A program made the position numbers and the translations under genes. This document shows positions 1 to 9,334 of a stretch of DNA of 62,468 nucleotides, piece by piece (the stretch's first letter is position 1; every line of letters starts with the position of its first letter). The stretch is taken from contig JAJTBZ010000101.1 of assembly GCA_021286645.1 (NCBI GenBank), forward strand, positions 1-62,468, given 5' to 3'. Under the pieces are notes generated by a model, which saw nothing but the letters and a program-made list of their open reading frames with translations, did no database searches and was not told the origin of the DNA. This DNA is from Ignavibacteria bacterium (lineage in GTDB: Bacteria > Bacteroidota > Ignavibacteria > Ignavibacteriales > Ignavibacteriaceae).

Positions 1-492
1 GTTCAGAATAATCAGTATCACCACTCCCACTAAAGCAAAGGTAAGTCGATAGTCGGCCATGGAAGGAGGTAAAAAACTAAAAATTGCAGCAGCACCGGAT
101 GCGATCGAAAGAGTAATTGTTAAAACGTAATCGATTACCAGCGCGCAACCCGATACCATGCCCATGAACGGAGAAAGTAATTTACTCGCAACGAGGTAAC
201 CACCACCGCCGGTGGGGAATAATTCGATAATCTGAGAATAACTGGCTGATATAACAAATATGGTAATAGCGGAGGCAATTGCTACAAAAACACCTAAATA
301 TGGATGGTTACCGAGTGCCCGAAATGCTTCTTCGGGACCATAACATGATGATGAAAGCCCATCGGAGCCCAAGCCTATCCAGGCTAAAAACGCTATTAAA
401 GACAGTTGGTGAAATATTTTTTTATCATTAAAATCCCGCGCATCACCAATCAGGGTAGTTTTTAATTTATGTATGAGCCCGTTTTTTTCCAT
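1..492 (-). CDS. APC-superfamily permease, N-terminal part (cut by window edge)
   Basis: An open frame runs from an ATG at 492-490 to the window edge, giving about 164 residues of the N-terminus. After a basic cytoplasmic stretch comes the motif IGLGSDGLSSSCYGPEEAF (residues about 40-58), followed by hydrophobic segments (VFVAIASAITIFVIS, then further ones) and the glycine-rich turn FPTGGGGYLVASKLL. This motif order is typical of the amino acid-polyamine-organocation permease superfamily, which moves amino acids or cations across the inner membrane; the substrate cannot be read from this fragment. An in-frame TGA at 504-502 limits the start to 492. It is transcribed divergently from the gene at 642. 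Confidence 0.8.
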   Translation of the reverse strand, partial: MEKNGLIHKLKTTLIGDARDFNDKKIFHQLSLIAFLAWIGLGSDGLSSSCYGPEEAFRALGNHPYLGVFVAIASAITIFVISASYSQIIELFPTGGGGYLVASKLLSPFMGMVSGCALVIDYVLTITLSIASGAAAIFSFLPPSMADYRLTFALVGVVILIILN

Positions 493-641
493 TTTTAAAA
501 GTCACAACCTAAGTAATTTTTCAACAAACTTTGTAATTTAGTTTACTTCAATAAAACATAAAAATAAATAATGTATCTCGCCAAACATTTATTATATTCA
601 TAATTCAAAAAAATTATGTATACTAATTCAGGCAGTAAACC
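493..641. other. Divergent intergenic region
   Basis: AT-rich 149-base spacer between two divergently read genes. It must hold promoters for both, but I see no convincing -35/-10 pair or operator. Confidence 0.4.
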
Positions 642-2720
642 GTGTCAACTAACTTTCTTATTAATGAAACCAGCCCTTACCTCCTCCAACACGCCAATAA
701 CCCCGTACTTTGGCATCCATGGGGAGAAGAAGTATTTGCAAAAGCAGCAGAGTTAAACAAACCGATATTTCTCTCAATCGGCTACTCAACCTGCCACTGG
801 TGCCATGTTATGGAACGTGAATCTTTTGCCAATAATGAAGTGGCGGCAGTTCTCAACGAACATTTTATCTCGATAAAAGTTGACCGCGAAGAGCGACCGG
901 ATATTGATGCCGTATATATGAATGTTTGCCAGATGCTTACCGGAGGAGGCGGTTGGCCGTTAACAATAATTATGACTCCGGAAAAACAACCCTTTTTCGC
1001 CGGTACCTATTTCCCTAAAGATTCTTCGCAAAATAGGGTTGGACTTATGGACCTACTGCCAAGAATAGCTAAACTATGGAATGAGCAGAAACAGGATTTA
1101 GTAAATTCTGCTCAGGAAATCTCTTCCTCATTACACAAAACTTTTACCTATGATCTTGGGAATGAACCAGATATCACTCTTGTTCAGGCAGCATATAATC
1201 AACTGGAACAACGATTCGACGAAGTATACGGCGGCTTTGGTACTGCCCCCAAATTCCCTTCACCACATAATATCGTTTTCCTGCTACGCTACCAGCATTA
1301 TTTTAAGAACCCGAAAGCCCTGCATATGGCAGAAAAAACTTTGCATGAAATGAGGCTGGGGGGTATGTACGATCATATTGGCGGCGGATTTCACCGGTAT
1401 TCTACTGACAGGAAGTGGCTACTCCCCCACTTCGAAAAAATGCTCTATGACCAAGCCTTACTTGTTTGGGCATACGCTGAGGCCTATGCAGTAACCGGAA
1501 AGGCACCATACCGCGATGTGGTAAGCGAGATCGTTGCTTACCTCAAAGAAATCATGATTTCGCCTCAAGGGGCTTTTTTCTCTGCTGAGGATGCGGATAG
1601 CGAACACGAAGAGGGGAAATTCTACATGTGGGAAGCAGCAGAGATCGAAAATATACTCGGTAACGATGCGGGCCTTTTCTCGATGCTCTTTAACATTGAA
1701 CAGGGCGGAAATTTTACTGATCCTTTTAAGTCTGTTCCTGAAATTGATAATATCCCCTACCTTAAAAAGGATATAGAAACCATAGCGCGAGATTTACAAA
1801 AGGATAAATATGAGCTCACGGAATTTATTCAATCTTGTATAAAAAAATTAAAAACTGAACGTAATAAGAGAGTTCGACCATTCCGGGATGAGAAAATTTT
1901 AACTGACTGGAATTCTTTAATTACTGCTGCATTGGCAATTGCCGGAGGCAGGCTCAATGAACCTGAATATATTTCAATTGCAGAAAATACCATGAGCTAT
2001 CTGCTGTACAACCACGTTTTGCCAAGTGGTGAACTCGTGCATATGAAAAAAAATGAATCATCCGGGGTGCCCGCGACTATGGAAGATTATGGGTACATTA
2101 TTTGGGCATTGCTCGAACTTTACGATACCACATATAAGCTGGAATATTTACATAAGGCACTTGAATTCACCGAGCAGGTTTTAGATCATTATAAGGATGT
2201 AGAAACAGGTGGTTTCTATTTCACTGCTGATAATGGAGAGAAATTAATTACCCGATTGAAGGAAATCTATGACGGGGCTATTCCCTCCTCTAATTCGGTT
2301 ATGATACAAAACCTTATCCGCCTAGCACATTTGACCGGCGATTTTGATTTTGAACATGAAGCTATGCTTGCACTCCGCTCATTTACTCCTGTTGTATCGA
2401 AAAACCCCGGGGCTTTTACGTATTTTATGTCGGATGTTCTGGCATATTCAAGACCCTGGTTTGAAGTTGTAATCGCCGGGAAAAAAGATTCTATTGCAAC
2501 CAAGCGTTTTATCAGAGAATTAAAAGGTAAATATGCCCCTAACCTGGTAACGGTAATTAAGGATACGGCTACAGATGACTCAAATCTCCTGAATGAACTT
2601 ATTCCTTTCACCGAAGGTATGATTCCTCTTGATGGAGAACCCACATTATACCTTTGTAAGAATTTCAACTGCAATCTACCGACTCAAAAAATTGATGAAG
2701 TGCTTGACCAGATTGATTGA
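642..2720 (+). CDS. YyaL/spermatogenesis-associated-20-like thioredoxin-fold protein (DUF255)
   Basis: A 692-residue protein with an N-terminal DUF255 thioredoxin-like domain (about residues 1-170) that carries the signature [15 protein letters not shown] with a CxxC pair, followed by [10 protein letters not shown] and [10 protein letters not shown]. The C-terminal two thirds resemble a six-hairpin (alpha/alpha)6 glycosidase-like fold, with [22 protein letters not shown] and NSLITAALA. The length matches the bacterial and eukaryotic family. The biochemical role is unknown; a redox or cellobiose-epimerase-like activity has only been inferred from fold. No signal peptide, so cytoplasmic. The start is GTG at 642, because an in-frame stop lies six bases upstream and no earlier start exists. 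It is followed by a strong shared terminator. Confidence 0.9.
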   Translation: MSTNFLINETSPYLLQHANNPVLWHPWGEEVFAKAAELNKPIFLSIGYSTCHWCHVMERESFANNEVAAVLNEHFISIKVDREERPDIDAVYMNVCQMLTGGGGWPLTIIMTPEKQPFFAGTYFPKDSSQNRVGLMDLLPRIAKLWNEQKQDLVNSAQEISSSLHKTFTYDLGNEPDITLVQAAYNQLEQRFDEVYGGFGTAPKFPSPHNIVFLLRYQHYFKNPKALHMAEKTLHEMRLGGMYDHIGGGFHRYSTDRKWLLPHFEKMLYDQALLVWAYAEAYAVTGKAPYRDVVSEIVAYLKEIMISPQGAFFSAEDADSEHEEGKFYMWEAAEIENILGNDAGLFSMLFNIEQGGNFTDPFKSVPEIDNIPYLKKDIETIARDLQKDKYELTEFIQSCIKKLKTERNKRVRPFRDEKILTDWNSLITAALAIAGGRLNEPEYISIAENTMSYLLYNHVLPSGELVHMKKNESSGVPATMEDYGYIIWALLELYDTTYKLEYLHKALEFTEQVLDHYKDVETGGFYFTADNGEKLITRLKEIYDGAIPSSNSVMIQNLIRLAHLTGDFDFEHEAMLALRSFTPVVSKNPGAFTYFMSDVLAYSRPWFEVVIAGKKDSIATKRFIRELKGKYAPNLVTVIKDTATDDSNLLNELIPFTEGMIPLDGEPTLYLCKNFNCNLPTQKIDEVLDQID

Positions 2721-2730
2721 GGTAAAAAAA

Positions 2731-2755
2731 AGCCGGGATGACCGGCTTTTTTTTT
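2731..2755. terminator. Bidirectional intrinsic terminator
   Basis: Stem AGCCGG / CCGGCT (2731-2736 with 2742-2747), five-base loop, nine T after it on the plus strand and seven A before it, so it can end transcripts from both the DUF255 gene and the convergent kinase gene. Confidence 0.85.
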
Positions 2756-5700
2756 ATAAATATACTCCTGCTCGAATGAGTTTTATCGCGGGGAAACGAA
2801 TGGTGAATGTTGAACCTTTCCCGGGCTCACTTAATAAGTTCATGCTGCCATCCATTTTTTCTACAAATCGCTTGGTAATGGTAAGCCCCAGACCTGTTCC
2901 CTCATAAGTTCTCCCATGTCCCTCGCTCACCTGTCGGAATTCTTCCCAAATAAGACTCTGGTTTTCCTTTGAGATGCCTATGCCCGTATCTTCCACAGAT
3001 ATTATCACCCATTTCTGTGAATCGGAGAAGTCAGCTTGTACCTTTATAGCAACTCCGCCTTCCGAGGTAAATTTCAATGCATTATTAACAAGATTGTTCA
3101 TTGTTTGTAACAGCAAACGACGGTCAAGGTATGCAGTCGCTTCTTCAATATCGCTCGATGATTCAAGCTGCAAAGCTCGCTTTGATGCAGTTTCTTTGAA
3201 TAATTCGATTACTTCCTGAACCACTGCAAGTATATCTACTTCCTCCCGACGCATCTCGTGTATATCTGCCTCAATTTTCGAGAGATTCAATATCATATTC
3301 AATGTTTCCAGCAATCGGTTTCCATTTTTAAAAATAATTGCCGCACGCTTCCGCAGGGTATCATTCTCAACTTCTTCTTGAAGAATTTCTGCATAGCCAA
3401 GAATACCTATCAACGGGGTTCTCAACTCATGACTCATATTAGCAAGGAAGCTTGATTTAACCCGGTTTAATTCTTCAGCTTTGTCACGCGCTGCAATTAC
3501 TTCCTCAATCATGTGTTTTTTTTCGGTAATATCTTCTTTAATACCGATATAATTTATTATAGTGCCATGTTGATTAAAAATAGGATAAATCAAATCCTCT
3601 TCCCAAAATAGCTCACCGTTTTTCTTACGGTTTAAGAATTCACCCCTCCACTCTTTGCCTCCAACAAGCTGCTTCCACAAATGTCGATACTCTTCTTTAG
3701 TAGTTTTACCGGATTGCAGAATTCGCGGGTTTTTACCAATAATTTCATCTCGCGAAAAACCTGTAACAGCACTAAACCTCGGATTTACATATTCAATATT
3801 TCCTTCAATATCTGTTATCATTATCATAACAGAACTTTGCTCGATACCGATTGATAACTTGCGAATCATCTCTTCGGCAGTTTTCCGCTGACTAATATCC
3901 CTAATTACGCCTATAGTCCCAATAGTTTTTTGACTTACATATCGGGTGGCACTCAGTTCAGCATAGAACTTTGAGCTATCGCGCCTACGAAGTAAAATTT
4001 CCATATTTCGTAATACAGTATCGCCGTGCAAGGTTGAATCCAGAGCAGCCAAAACATCTTCTACCTCCTCTTCATCCAAAAATCTGGCAATGCTTCTGCC
4101 TGTCATTTCTTCTGCCGTGTACTGAAGAATTTCCTTAATCACCGGGGATATATAGGTAATTTCACCAAATTCATTCGCGACAAAAATTGCATCAGTAATT
4201 TGTTCGGTAATCGACCTAAACTTATCTTCACTTTCACGCAACGCATCTTCAGCAAGCCTTCGCTGAGTTACATCGGTGAAAACACCGGCAATTTTAATTC
4301 CTTCAGAAGTTTTTAAAGGAAAAATGCTTTGTTGAACATAACGCTGAGATCCATTCGCATGGATTAACAAATATTCCTGCGCATGTTTAACTTCTGTTGT
4401 ACCATTTCGCGCGGCATTTATTATATTCAATTCCAGTTCCCGCAAGCCCATTCTTGCATTTTGATTGTCCGGGATACCGAGTACGGCAATATCTGACCAA
4501 TATTTACCAATGGCATATGATGCCGGAACGCCGGTGATATTCTCCGCCATGGGGTTCCATTCTTCAATAATGGCACTTTCATTAATGATAGTAATGCCTT
4601 CGTGCATTTCGCGGATAAAGCTTCGCAATCGTTCTTCACTATTCCGTAAAGCTGACTCAATTTGGCGTCTTTCCCATGTCTCAAGACAATTTGCGACATA
4701 CCCGGCCATCGTTTGTGCCAACTGGCGTTCTTCCGGGAGCCACACATAGCCCTGCTTTCCTGATTCTATAATAAATAGCGCGCGAATATTGCCTCTTACC
4801 CAAACAGGAACATAGATGCCGGCCGTTATGCCGTTCATAACAATAATGTCTTTTTTTATCTCATTCAGCAGTTCATCCGTATGATTTGCATCAAACCACA
4901 TTGTAATGGTCTTCAACTTATCAAGGTAGTGAACAAGCCCTTCAGTATGAAATACAATTCCCGTGTTATGCAAATCCTTCTTATATTCATATAAATCATA
5001 GCATCGAAGTTCGGAATAGTCTTGGGTAAAGAGCCAAATTCCAACGAAATCGATTTGCCCGAGTTTACCAGCGACTTCGTTAATATTACGAAATTCTTCA
5101 ATCATGTCTTCAGAATAGAACACCCGCCGATCAATCAGTTCCTTAAAAATCTGCGAATATCTTTCCTGCCGCTCGTTTACCATTTGCTGTTCGAATTGAT
5201 ACATCTTCTTCTCAGTAATATCCTGCGCCTGCCAGATTGTTCCTTCATCTAATTCTCCGGGTTTAATTGCCTGCCCTTCGGCATTCACCCAAATAATGCC
5301 TCCCAATTTATGACGCAGCTTATATTCAAGACGAGCTTGCTCTCCTTTTCTTATAGCTTCATAATGCATCTGGCCGAATTGAATATAACTCTGCTCAGAT
5401 ATATGAATGATTGCCACATCTTTGCCTATCAAATCTTCACGCTCATATCCCAACATTCGAGCAAAGGAAGGATTCGTGTCGATGATAATTCTTTGTTTAT
5501 TTGTTACAAGGATACCGATGGGGCTGCGCTCAAAAAGTATTGTTAACCACGTTGCATTAGCCCGCAATTGTTCTTCCGCACGCTTTTGGCTTGTTCGATC
5601 TTTTATAACTATAACGAGATAAGCCTCACCGCTGAAGTGAACAATCTGCAAACTCCATTCATAGCAAACTTTACTTTGTTTTCCTGCATCGATAGTCGAT

Positions 5701-6035
5701 TCAACGATATAGTTGTTTATCTTACCGGATAATCCCAGCAGATCCTGTACGGGCAATTGCAACTCATCGGGCAGAGAATCCCGAATATCGCTCCCGGAAA
5801 GTTCTTCAACAGATCGACGAAAAATTACTGCAGCGGCGGAATTAATTTCTTTGATAGTTCCCGTTTTCTGTTCCACTTGAATAATTCCATAATCAATTTC
5901 TTCAAGTAGTTTTTTAAAACGCTCTGACTCATCAAGTTTTTTTTGTAATTCAGGATAGTAGTTTTTACGAGTTGAGAGCTCGCCAAATCCAATAATTTTA
6001 TTCCGTAGGTCCTGCCAGTTTTCATTATTCGACAT
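2754..6035 (-). CDS. Soluble multi-PAS/GAF sensor histidine kinase
   Basis: A 1093-residue kinase with no membrane segment. In order: PAS (about 38-150), PAS (160-275), GAF (300-455), PAS (467-595), PAS (600-720), PAS (725-840), a HisKA dimerisation domain with phospho-acceptor His869 in NMSHELRTP, and an HATPase_c domain (970-1082) with N-box MNNLVNNALKF, G1 box VEDTGIGIS and G2 box YEGTGLGLTI. PAS5 shows the strong oxygen/redox-type pattern (YVNPRFSAVTGF, NPRILQSG). There is no receiver domain and no response regulator gene next to it, so it is an orphan kinase here. The start lies one base after the stop of the alcohol dehydrogenase gene, with an AGGAAG ribosome-binding site inside that gene's end, which points to translational coupling. 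The ligand is unknown; cytoplasmic redox or small-molecule sensing is an inference. Confidence 0.93.
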   Translation of the reverse strand: MSNNENWQDLRNKIIGFGELSTRKNYYPELQKKLDESERFKKLLEEIDYGIIQVEQKTGTIKEINSAAAVIFRRSVEELSGSDIRDSLPDELQLPVQDLLGLSGKINNYIVESTIDAGKQSKVCYEWSLQIVHFSGEAYLVIVIKDRTSQKRAEEQLRANATWLTILFERSPIGILVTNKQRIIIDTNPSFARMLGYEREDLIGKDVAIIHISEQSYIQFGQMHYEAIRKGEQARLEYKLRHKLGGIIWVNAEGQAIKPGELDEGTIWQAQDITEKKMYQFEQQMVNERQERYSQIFKELIDRRVFYSEDMIEEFRNINEVAGKLGQIDFVGIWLFTQDYSELRCYDLYEYKKDLHNTGIVFHTEGLVHYLDKLKTITMWFDANHTDELLNEIKKDIIVMNGITAGIYVPVWVRGNIRALFIIESGKQGYVWLPEERQLAQTMAGYVANCLETWERRQIESALRNSEERLRSFIREMHEGITIINESAIIEEWNPMAENITGVPASYAIGKYWSDIAVLGIPDNQNARMGLRELELNIINAARNGTTEVKHAQEYLLIHANGSQRYVQQSIFPLKTSEGIKIAGVFTDVTQRRLAEDALRESEDKFRSITEQITDAIFVANEFGEITYISPVIKEILQYTAEEMTGRSIARFLDEEEVEDVLAALDSTLHGDTVLRNMEILLRRRDSSKFYAELSATRYVSQKTIGTIGVIRDISQRKTAEEMIRKLSIGIEQSSVMIMITDIEGNIEYVNPRFSAVTGFSRDEIIGKNPRILQSGKTTKEEYRHLWKQLVGGKEWRGEFLNRKKNGELFWEEDLIYPIFNQHGTIINYIGIKEDITEKKHMIEEVIAARDKAEELNRVKSSFLANMSHELRTPLIGILGYAEILQEEVENDTLRKRAAIIFKNGNRLLETLNMILNLSKIEADIHEMRREEVDILAVVQEVIELFKETASKRALQLESSSDIEEATAYLDRRLLLQTMNNLVNNALKFTSEGGVAIKVQADFSDSQKWVIISVEDTGIGISKENQSLIWEEFRQVSEGHGRTYEGTGLGLTITKRFVEKMDGSMNLLSEPGKGSTFTIRFPAIKLIRAGVYL

Positions 6036-6036
6036 T

Positions 6037-7194
6037 TTACAGTGCTTCCTTAAATATCAATTCCAGGTCAGCGTTTGTTGGTACTCTGGGATTGGTAGCA
6101 TTACAGGGGTCTTTGAATGCCTGCTTTGCCAATACTGAGGTAGTTTTTTCAGTTACTCCTTTTTTGCGCAGTGTTGAAGTAATTCCGGCTTCCAGTCTAA
6201 AATCATTCAATAAACGAACAAAGATTTTTCGGGCTTCTGATTCTGATTCGGTTGCAATCGGAATATGTAACAGCCCCGCAGCAGTTTTGTATCTTTCAAT
6301 TGCCGAGAGAAAATTAAAGTCGACTACGTGCGGTAGAAGCAGCGCGTTGCATTCTCCATGCGGTAAATCCAGGTATCCCCCTAAACTATGTGCCATGGCA
6401 TGAACACAACCTAAACTGGCATTGCTGAAAGCAAGTCCGGCATGTAAACTTGCCTGCATTATTTTCGCACGTAAGTTCAAGTCAGCCGGAGCGAGAATTG
6501 ATTTTTGCAGGAATTCACCGATAAGGCGGATTGCTTCCAGAGCATGCATATCAGTAATTGCAGATGCTGCATTGGATACATAAGCTTCCAACGCATGTAC
6601 GAGAGCATCAATACCGGTGCAGGCAGTAAGGAATGGATCCATTGAGAGTAGAGTTTCGGGATCAATAAGCGAAATATCCGGTACTACAGATTTGCTGATG
6701 ATTGCTATTTTCAGCCTCTCCGCTGTATCGGCTATAATTGCAAATTGGGAAACGTCTGCCGAAGTGCCAGCAGTTGTAGGAATACAAACTAATGGAGGCA
6801 TAGGAACGGGAACCATATCTACGCCTTCAAATTGCAAAATATCCTTATTGTTTGTTGCAACAATACCAATACCTTTTGCACAATCAATGACACTGCCGCC
6901 GCCAATTGCTACGATAGCGTTACACCGCTCTTTATGGTATACTTTGGCGCCTGTCATAACCTCATGATCGCGTGGATTTGGACTTACATCCGAGAAAACA
7001 TGATAATTTATTCCTTCATGTTCCAGGCACGAGATTACATCGCGTGGCCAACCCGCTGCCGTTACACCGGCATCGGTTACAAGCAATACCTTTGATGCGC
7101 CTAAGTTTCGGGAATATCGACCGGCTAAAAAGCGAGATTCCGCCCCAAAAACAAATTCAGGAACGAGAAATTTGAACTTTGAAAGTCCACCCAT
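6037..7194 (-). CDS. Iron-containing alcohol dehydrogenase
   Basis: A group III metal-dependent alcohol dehydrogenase, which reduces aldehydes or oxidises alcohols with NAD(P). Visible features are the nucleotide-binding GGGSVIDCAKGIG, the conserved TTAGTSADVS, and the metal-ligand region TGIDALVHALEAY followed by HAMAHSLGGYLDLPHGECNALLLPHVVDFN-type spacing of the His ligands. With the start at 7194 the protein is 385 residues, normal for the family; an upstream in-frame ATG at 7266 would add 24 residues that lack homology to the fold and has no ribosome-binding site, so 7194 is preferred but not certain. The stop is one base before the multi-PAS kinase start, so the two are almost surely cotranscribed. 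Substrate cannot be predicted. Confidence 0.93.
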   Translation of the reverse strand: MGGLSKFKFLVPEFVFGAESRFLAGRYSRNLGASKVLLVTDAGVTAAGWPRDVISCLEHEGINYHVFSDVSPNPRDHEVMTGAKVYHKERCNAIVAIGGGSVIDCAKGIGIVATNNKDILQFEGVDMVPVPMPPLVCIPTTAGTSADVSQFAIIADTAERLKIAIISKSVVPDISLIDPETLLSMDPFLTACTGIDALVHALEAYVSNAASAITDMHALEAIRLIGEFLQKSILAPADLNLRAKIMQASLHAGLAFSNASLGCVHAMAHSLGGYLDLPHGECNALLLPHVVDFNFLSAIERYKTAAGLLHIPIATESESEARKIFVRLLNDFRLEAGITSTLRKKGVTEKTTSVLAKQAFKDPCNATNPRVPTNADLELIFKEAL

Positions 7195-7345
7195 ACTGTA
7201 AACCACTTTGTTGATAATGAAGCTTTTATAGTATAACACCAATTCAAAGGGCCACGTTACTAACATACAATACGATCAGAACAAAAACAAGTATCTCTTC
7301 ATTGTTTCTAACCGAATTTTCACTTTAAACTTCATATTAAAAACT

Positions 7346-8800
7346 TTATCCTTTAATTACTCCCAGGGGACGAAGTTTAGCAACTTTACGTATAATACCA
7401 GATCTATGCATTACATCAACCACACTTGCGACATCCTTATACACTCCCGGCATCTCTTCAGCAATTGTATCGTTACCCTTAGCCTGAATAATAATTCCTT
7501 TTTCCCGTAATTCTCCAATAAGATTCCTGCCCTTAGCTGCTGTGAGTGCCATTGAGCGACTCATCAATCTTCCCGCTCCATGGCAGGAACTCCCGAAAGT
7601 AGCCTCCATGGCCGATTGAGTTCCCGCGCAAACAAAGGAATACCGCCCCATGTCTCCGGGAATTAATACCGGTTGACCAGTCAATTGGTACATATTGGGC
7701 AGATCGGGATGCCCTGGCGCAAATGCCCTTGTGGCTCCTTTACGGTGGACACATACCGACTCAATTTTTCCATCCACCAGATGCTTTTCTATTTTAGCAA
7801 TATTATGACTTACATCGTATAGCAAGCGAAAACGCAAATCTGATTGTTGAAGATGCAGTGTTTTAAGGAATTCACGTTTGGCAAGTTCCATAATTATTTG
7901 TCGATTAGTCCATGCAAAATTAGCTGCTGAAGCCATTGACCGAAAATACAACTCCCCTTCTTCCGAATCTACCGGTGCACACGCAAGTTGTCTGTCCGGC
8001 AAGTCAATTTTATATTTTTTTGTCGCCTCTCCCAGTTGCTTTACAAAGTCATCGCAAATCTGATAACCAAATCCCCTGCTGCCTGTATGTATTTGTACAA
8101 CCACCTGCCCTTTGAATAGTCCATAGCTTCGGGCTATCTCCTCATCATAGATTTCTCTCACTACTTCAATTTCAAGAAAATGATTGCCCGAGCCTAAAGT
8201 ACCTAATTGGTCAATACCCCTCTCTTTGGCTTTCTGAGAGACTGCCGAAAAATCAGCCTCCTTCATACACCCGAATTCTTCGGTGCATTCTTTATCGTTC
8301 TGAGTTCCAAATCCCTGTTCTAAAGCCCAACTCACTCCGGTTTCGCTAACCTTTTTCAAATCATTTAACTGCAACTTCGAAATCGCTCCCCTGGCTCCCA
8401 CACCGGTAGGTATTGCATTATAGAGATTTTTTATCAGTTGCTCCAATTTAGGCTGTATATCGGTATAGTTCAAACCGGTCAGCGCTAACCGCACACCACA
8501 GTTAATATCATAACCTACTCCCCCGGGAGAGATAACGCCATCGGAAACCCGGGTAGCAGCAACACCTCCGATAGGGAAGCCGTACCCCCAATGAATATCC
8601 GGCATTGCCAAACTGTAATTAACAATTCCCGGCAGGCATGCTACATTCATCACCTGTTTCAATTCTTCTCCATTGATTCCGGAAAGCATTTCCGGTGAAA
8701 TATACACCCTTCCCGGCACTCGCATTCCTTTTTCGGGGGCTATTTCCCAAACGCACTCAGTAATTTGTTGAAGCGTAATTCCTTTTATCGTCAGTGGCAT
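7346..8800 (-). CDS. rtcB: RNA-splicing ligase RtcB
   Basis: RtcB joins 2',3'-cyclic-phosphate or 3'-phosphate RNA ends to 5'-OH ends using GTP and Mn2+. All hallmark residues are present in this 484-residue protein: the metal site Asp98/Cys101 in GYDINCGVR, His207 in GSGNHF, His238 in QIHTGSRG, His332 in SHNIAKIEKH, and the guanylylated histidine in SCHGAGRLMSR (His407). Length is typical. It follows the archease gene by seven bases, so the ligase and its activating cofactor are made from one transcript. No RtcA cyclase or sigma54 activator RtcR is next to it, unlike the enterobacterial arrangement. Likely role: tRNA or rRNA end repair; cytoplasmic. Confidence 0.97.
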   Translation of the reverse strand: MPLTIKGITLQQITECVWEIAPEKGMRVPGRVYISPEMLSGINGEELKQVMNVACLPGIVNYSLAMPDIHWGYGFPIGGVAATRVSDGVISPGGVGYDINCGVRLALTGLNYTDIQPKLEQLIKNLYNAIPTGVGARGAISKLQLNDLKKVSETGVSWALEQGFGTQNDKECTEEFGCMKEADFSAVSQKAKERGIDQLGTLGSGNHFLEIEVVREIYDEEIARSYGLFKGQVVVQIHTGSRGFGYQICDDFVKQLGEATKKYKIDLPDRQLACAPVDSEEGELYFRSMASAANFAWTNRQIIMELAKREFLKTLHLQQSDLRFRLLYDVSHNIAKIEKHLVDGKIESVCVHRKGATRAFAPGHPDLPNMYQLTGQPVLIPGDMGRYSFVCAGTQSAMEATFGSSCHGAGRLMSRSMALTAAKGRNLIGELREKGIIIQAKGNDTIAEEMPGVYKDVASVVDVMHRSGIIRKVAKLRPLGVIKG

Positions 8801-8807
8801 AGTACCT

Positions 8808-9230
8808 CTAAATATCCAAAACTAATTTTAGATGATAGTTTTTACCATCAAATTGAACAGCGGCATCATGAAAAGTAATTGCTTTAATCTCTTGCTTCCT
8901 TACAATATCATGCATAGTGTTATCATCAAACTGAACAGCTGCCTCCAGTGAAAATATTGGTGTGGTATGAAATTGCATAATAGTAAATTCAACGCAAATC
9001 TGCCCGCGGGTATCCAGAAAAAAATTCAGGTCATTCAGCATATTTATTGCCAATTCTTCAAATGATTCAGCTTCCCATTTTATAATTTGTGTCAATACTG
9101 AATTGAATTTAGTCGATTCTACCGCTACGGACCTCCACCCCTGGATAAAATCTGGTAATAAATTGGAATACGATGTGTTAAAAGCATGAAGTGCTATATC
9201 CGCGGGGTGATCGATAAAATCGAACGGCAT
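8808..9230 (-). CDS. Archease, RtcB cofactor
   Basis: A 140-residue archease, the small protein that speeds RtcB guanylylation. It shows the family ends: N-terminal FDFIDHPADIALHAF, with Asp7 and Asp11, and C-terminal YHLKLVLDI with the conserved penultimate Asp. The middle has the usual ESFEELAINMLNDLNFFLD segment. Ribosome-binding site GGAAAAGG sits just before the ATG. It is the first gene of a two-gene operon with rtcB and is divergent from typA. The sequence between the motifs is rather diverged, but the linkage to rtcB makes the call firm. Confidence 0.9.
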   Translation of the reverse strand: MPFDFIDHPADIALHAFNTSYSNLLPDFIQGWRSVAVESTKFNSVLTQIIKWEAESFEELAINMLNDLNFFLDTRGQICVEFTIMQFHTTPIFSLEAAVQFDDNTMHDIVRKQEIKAITFHDAAVQFDGKNYHLKLVLDI

Positions 9231-9334
9231 ACCTTTTCCGACGAAAAAATTTAAAATACAATGTCAAATTTCGTATAACCCGAAAAATATGAAATTTTAG
9301 TATTTTTATAGTTCAATTTTTAAAAGGATTCTGA

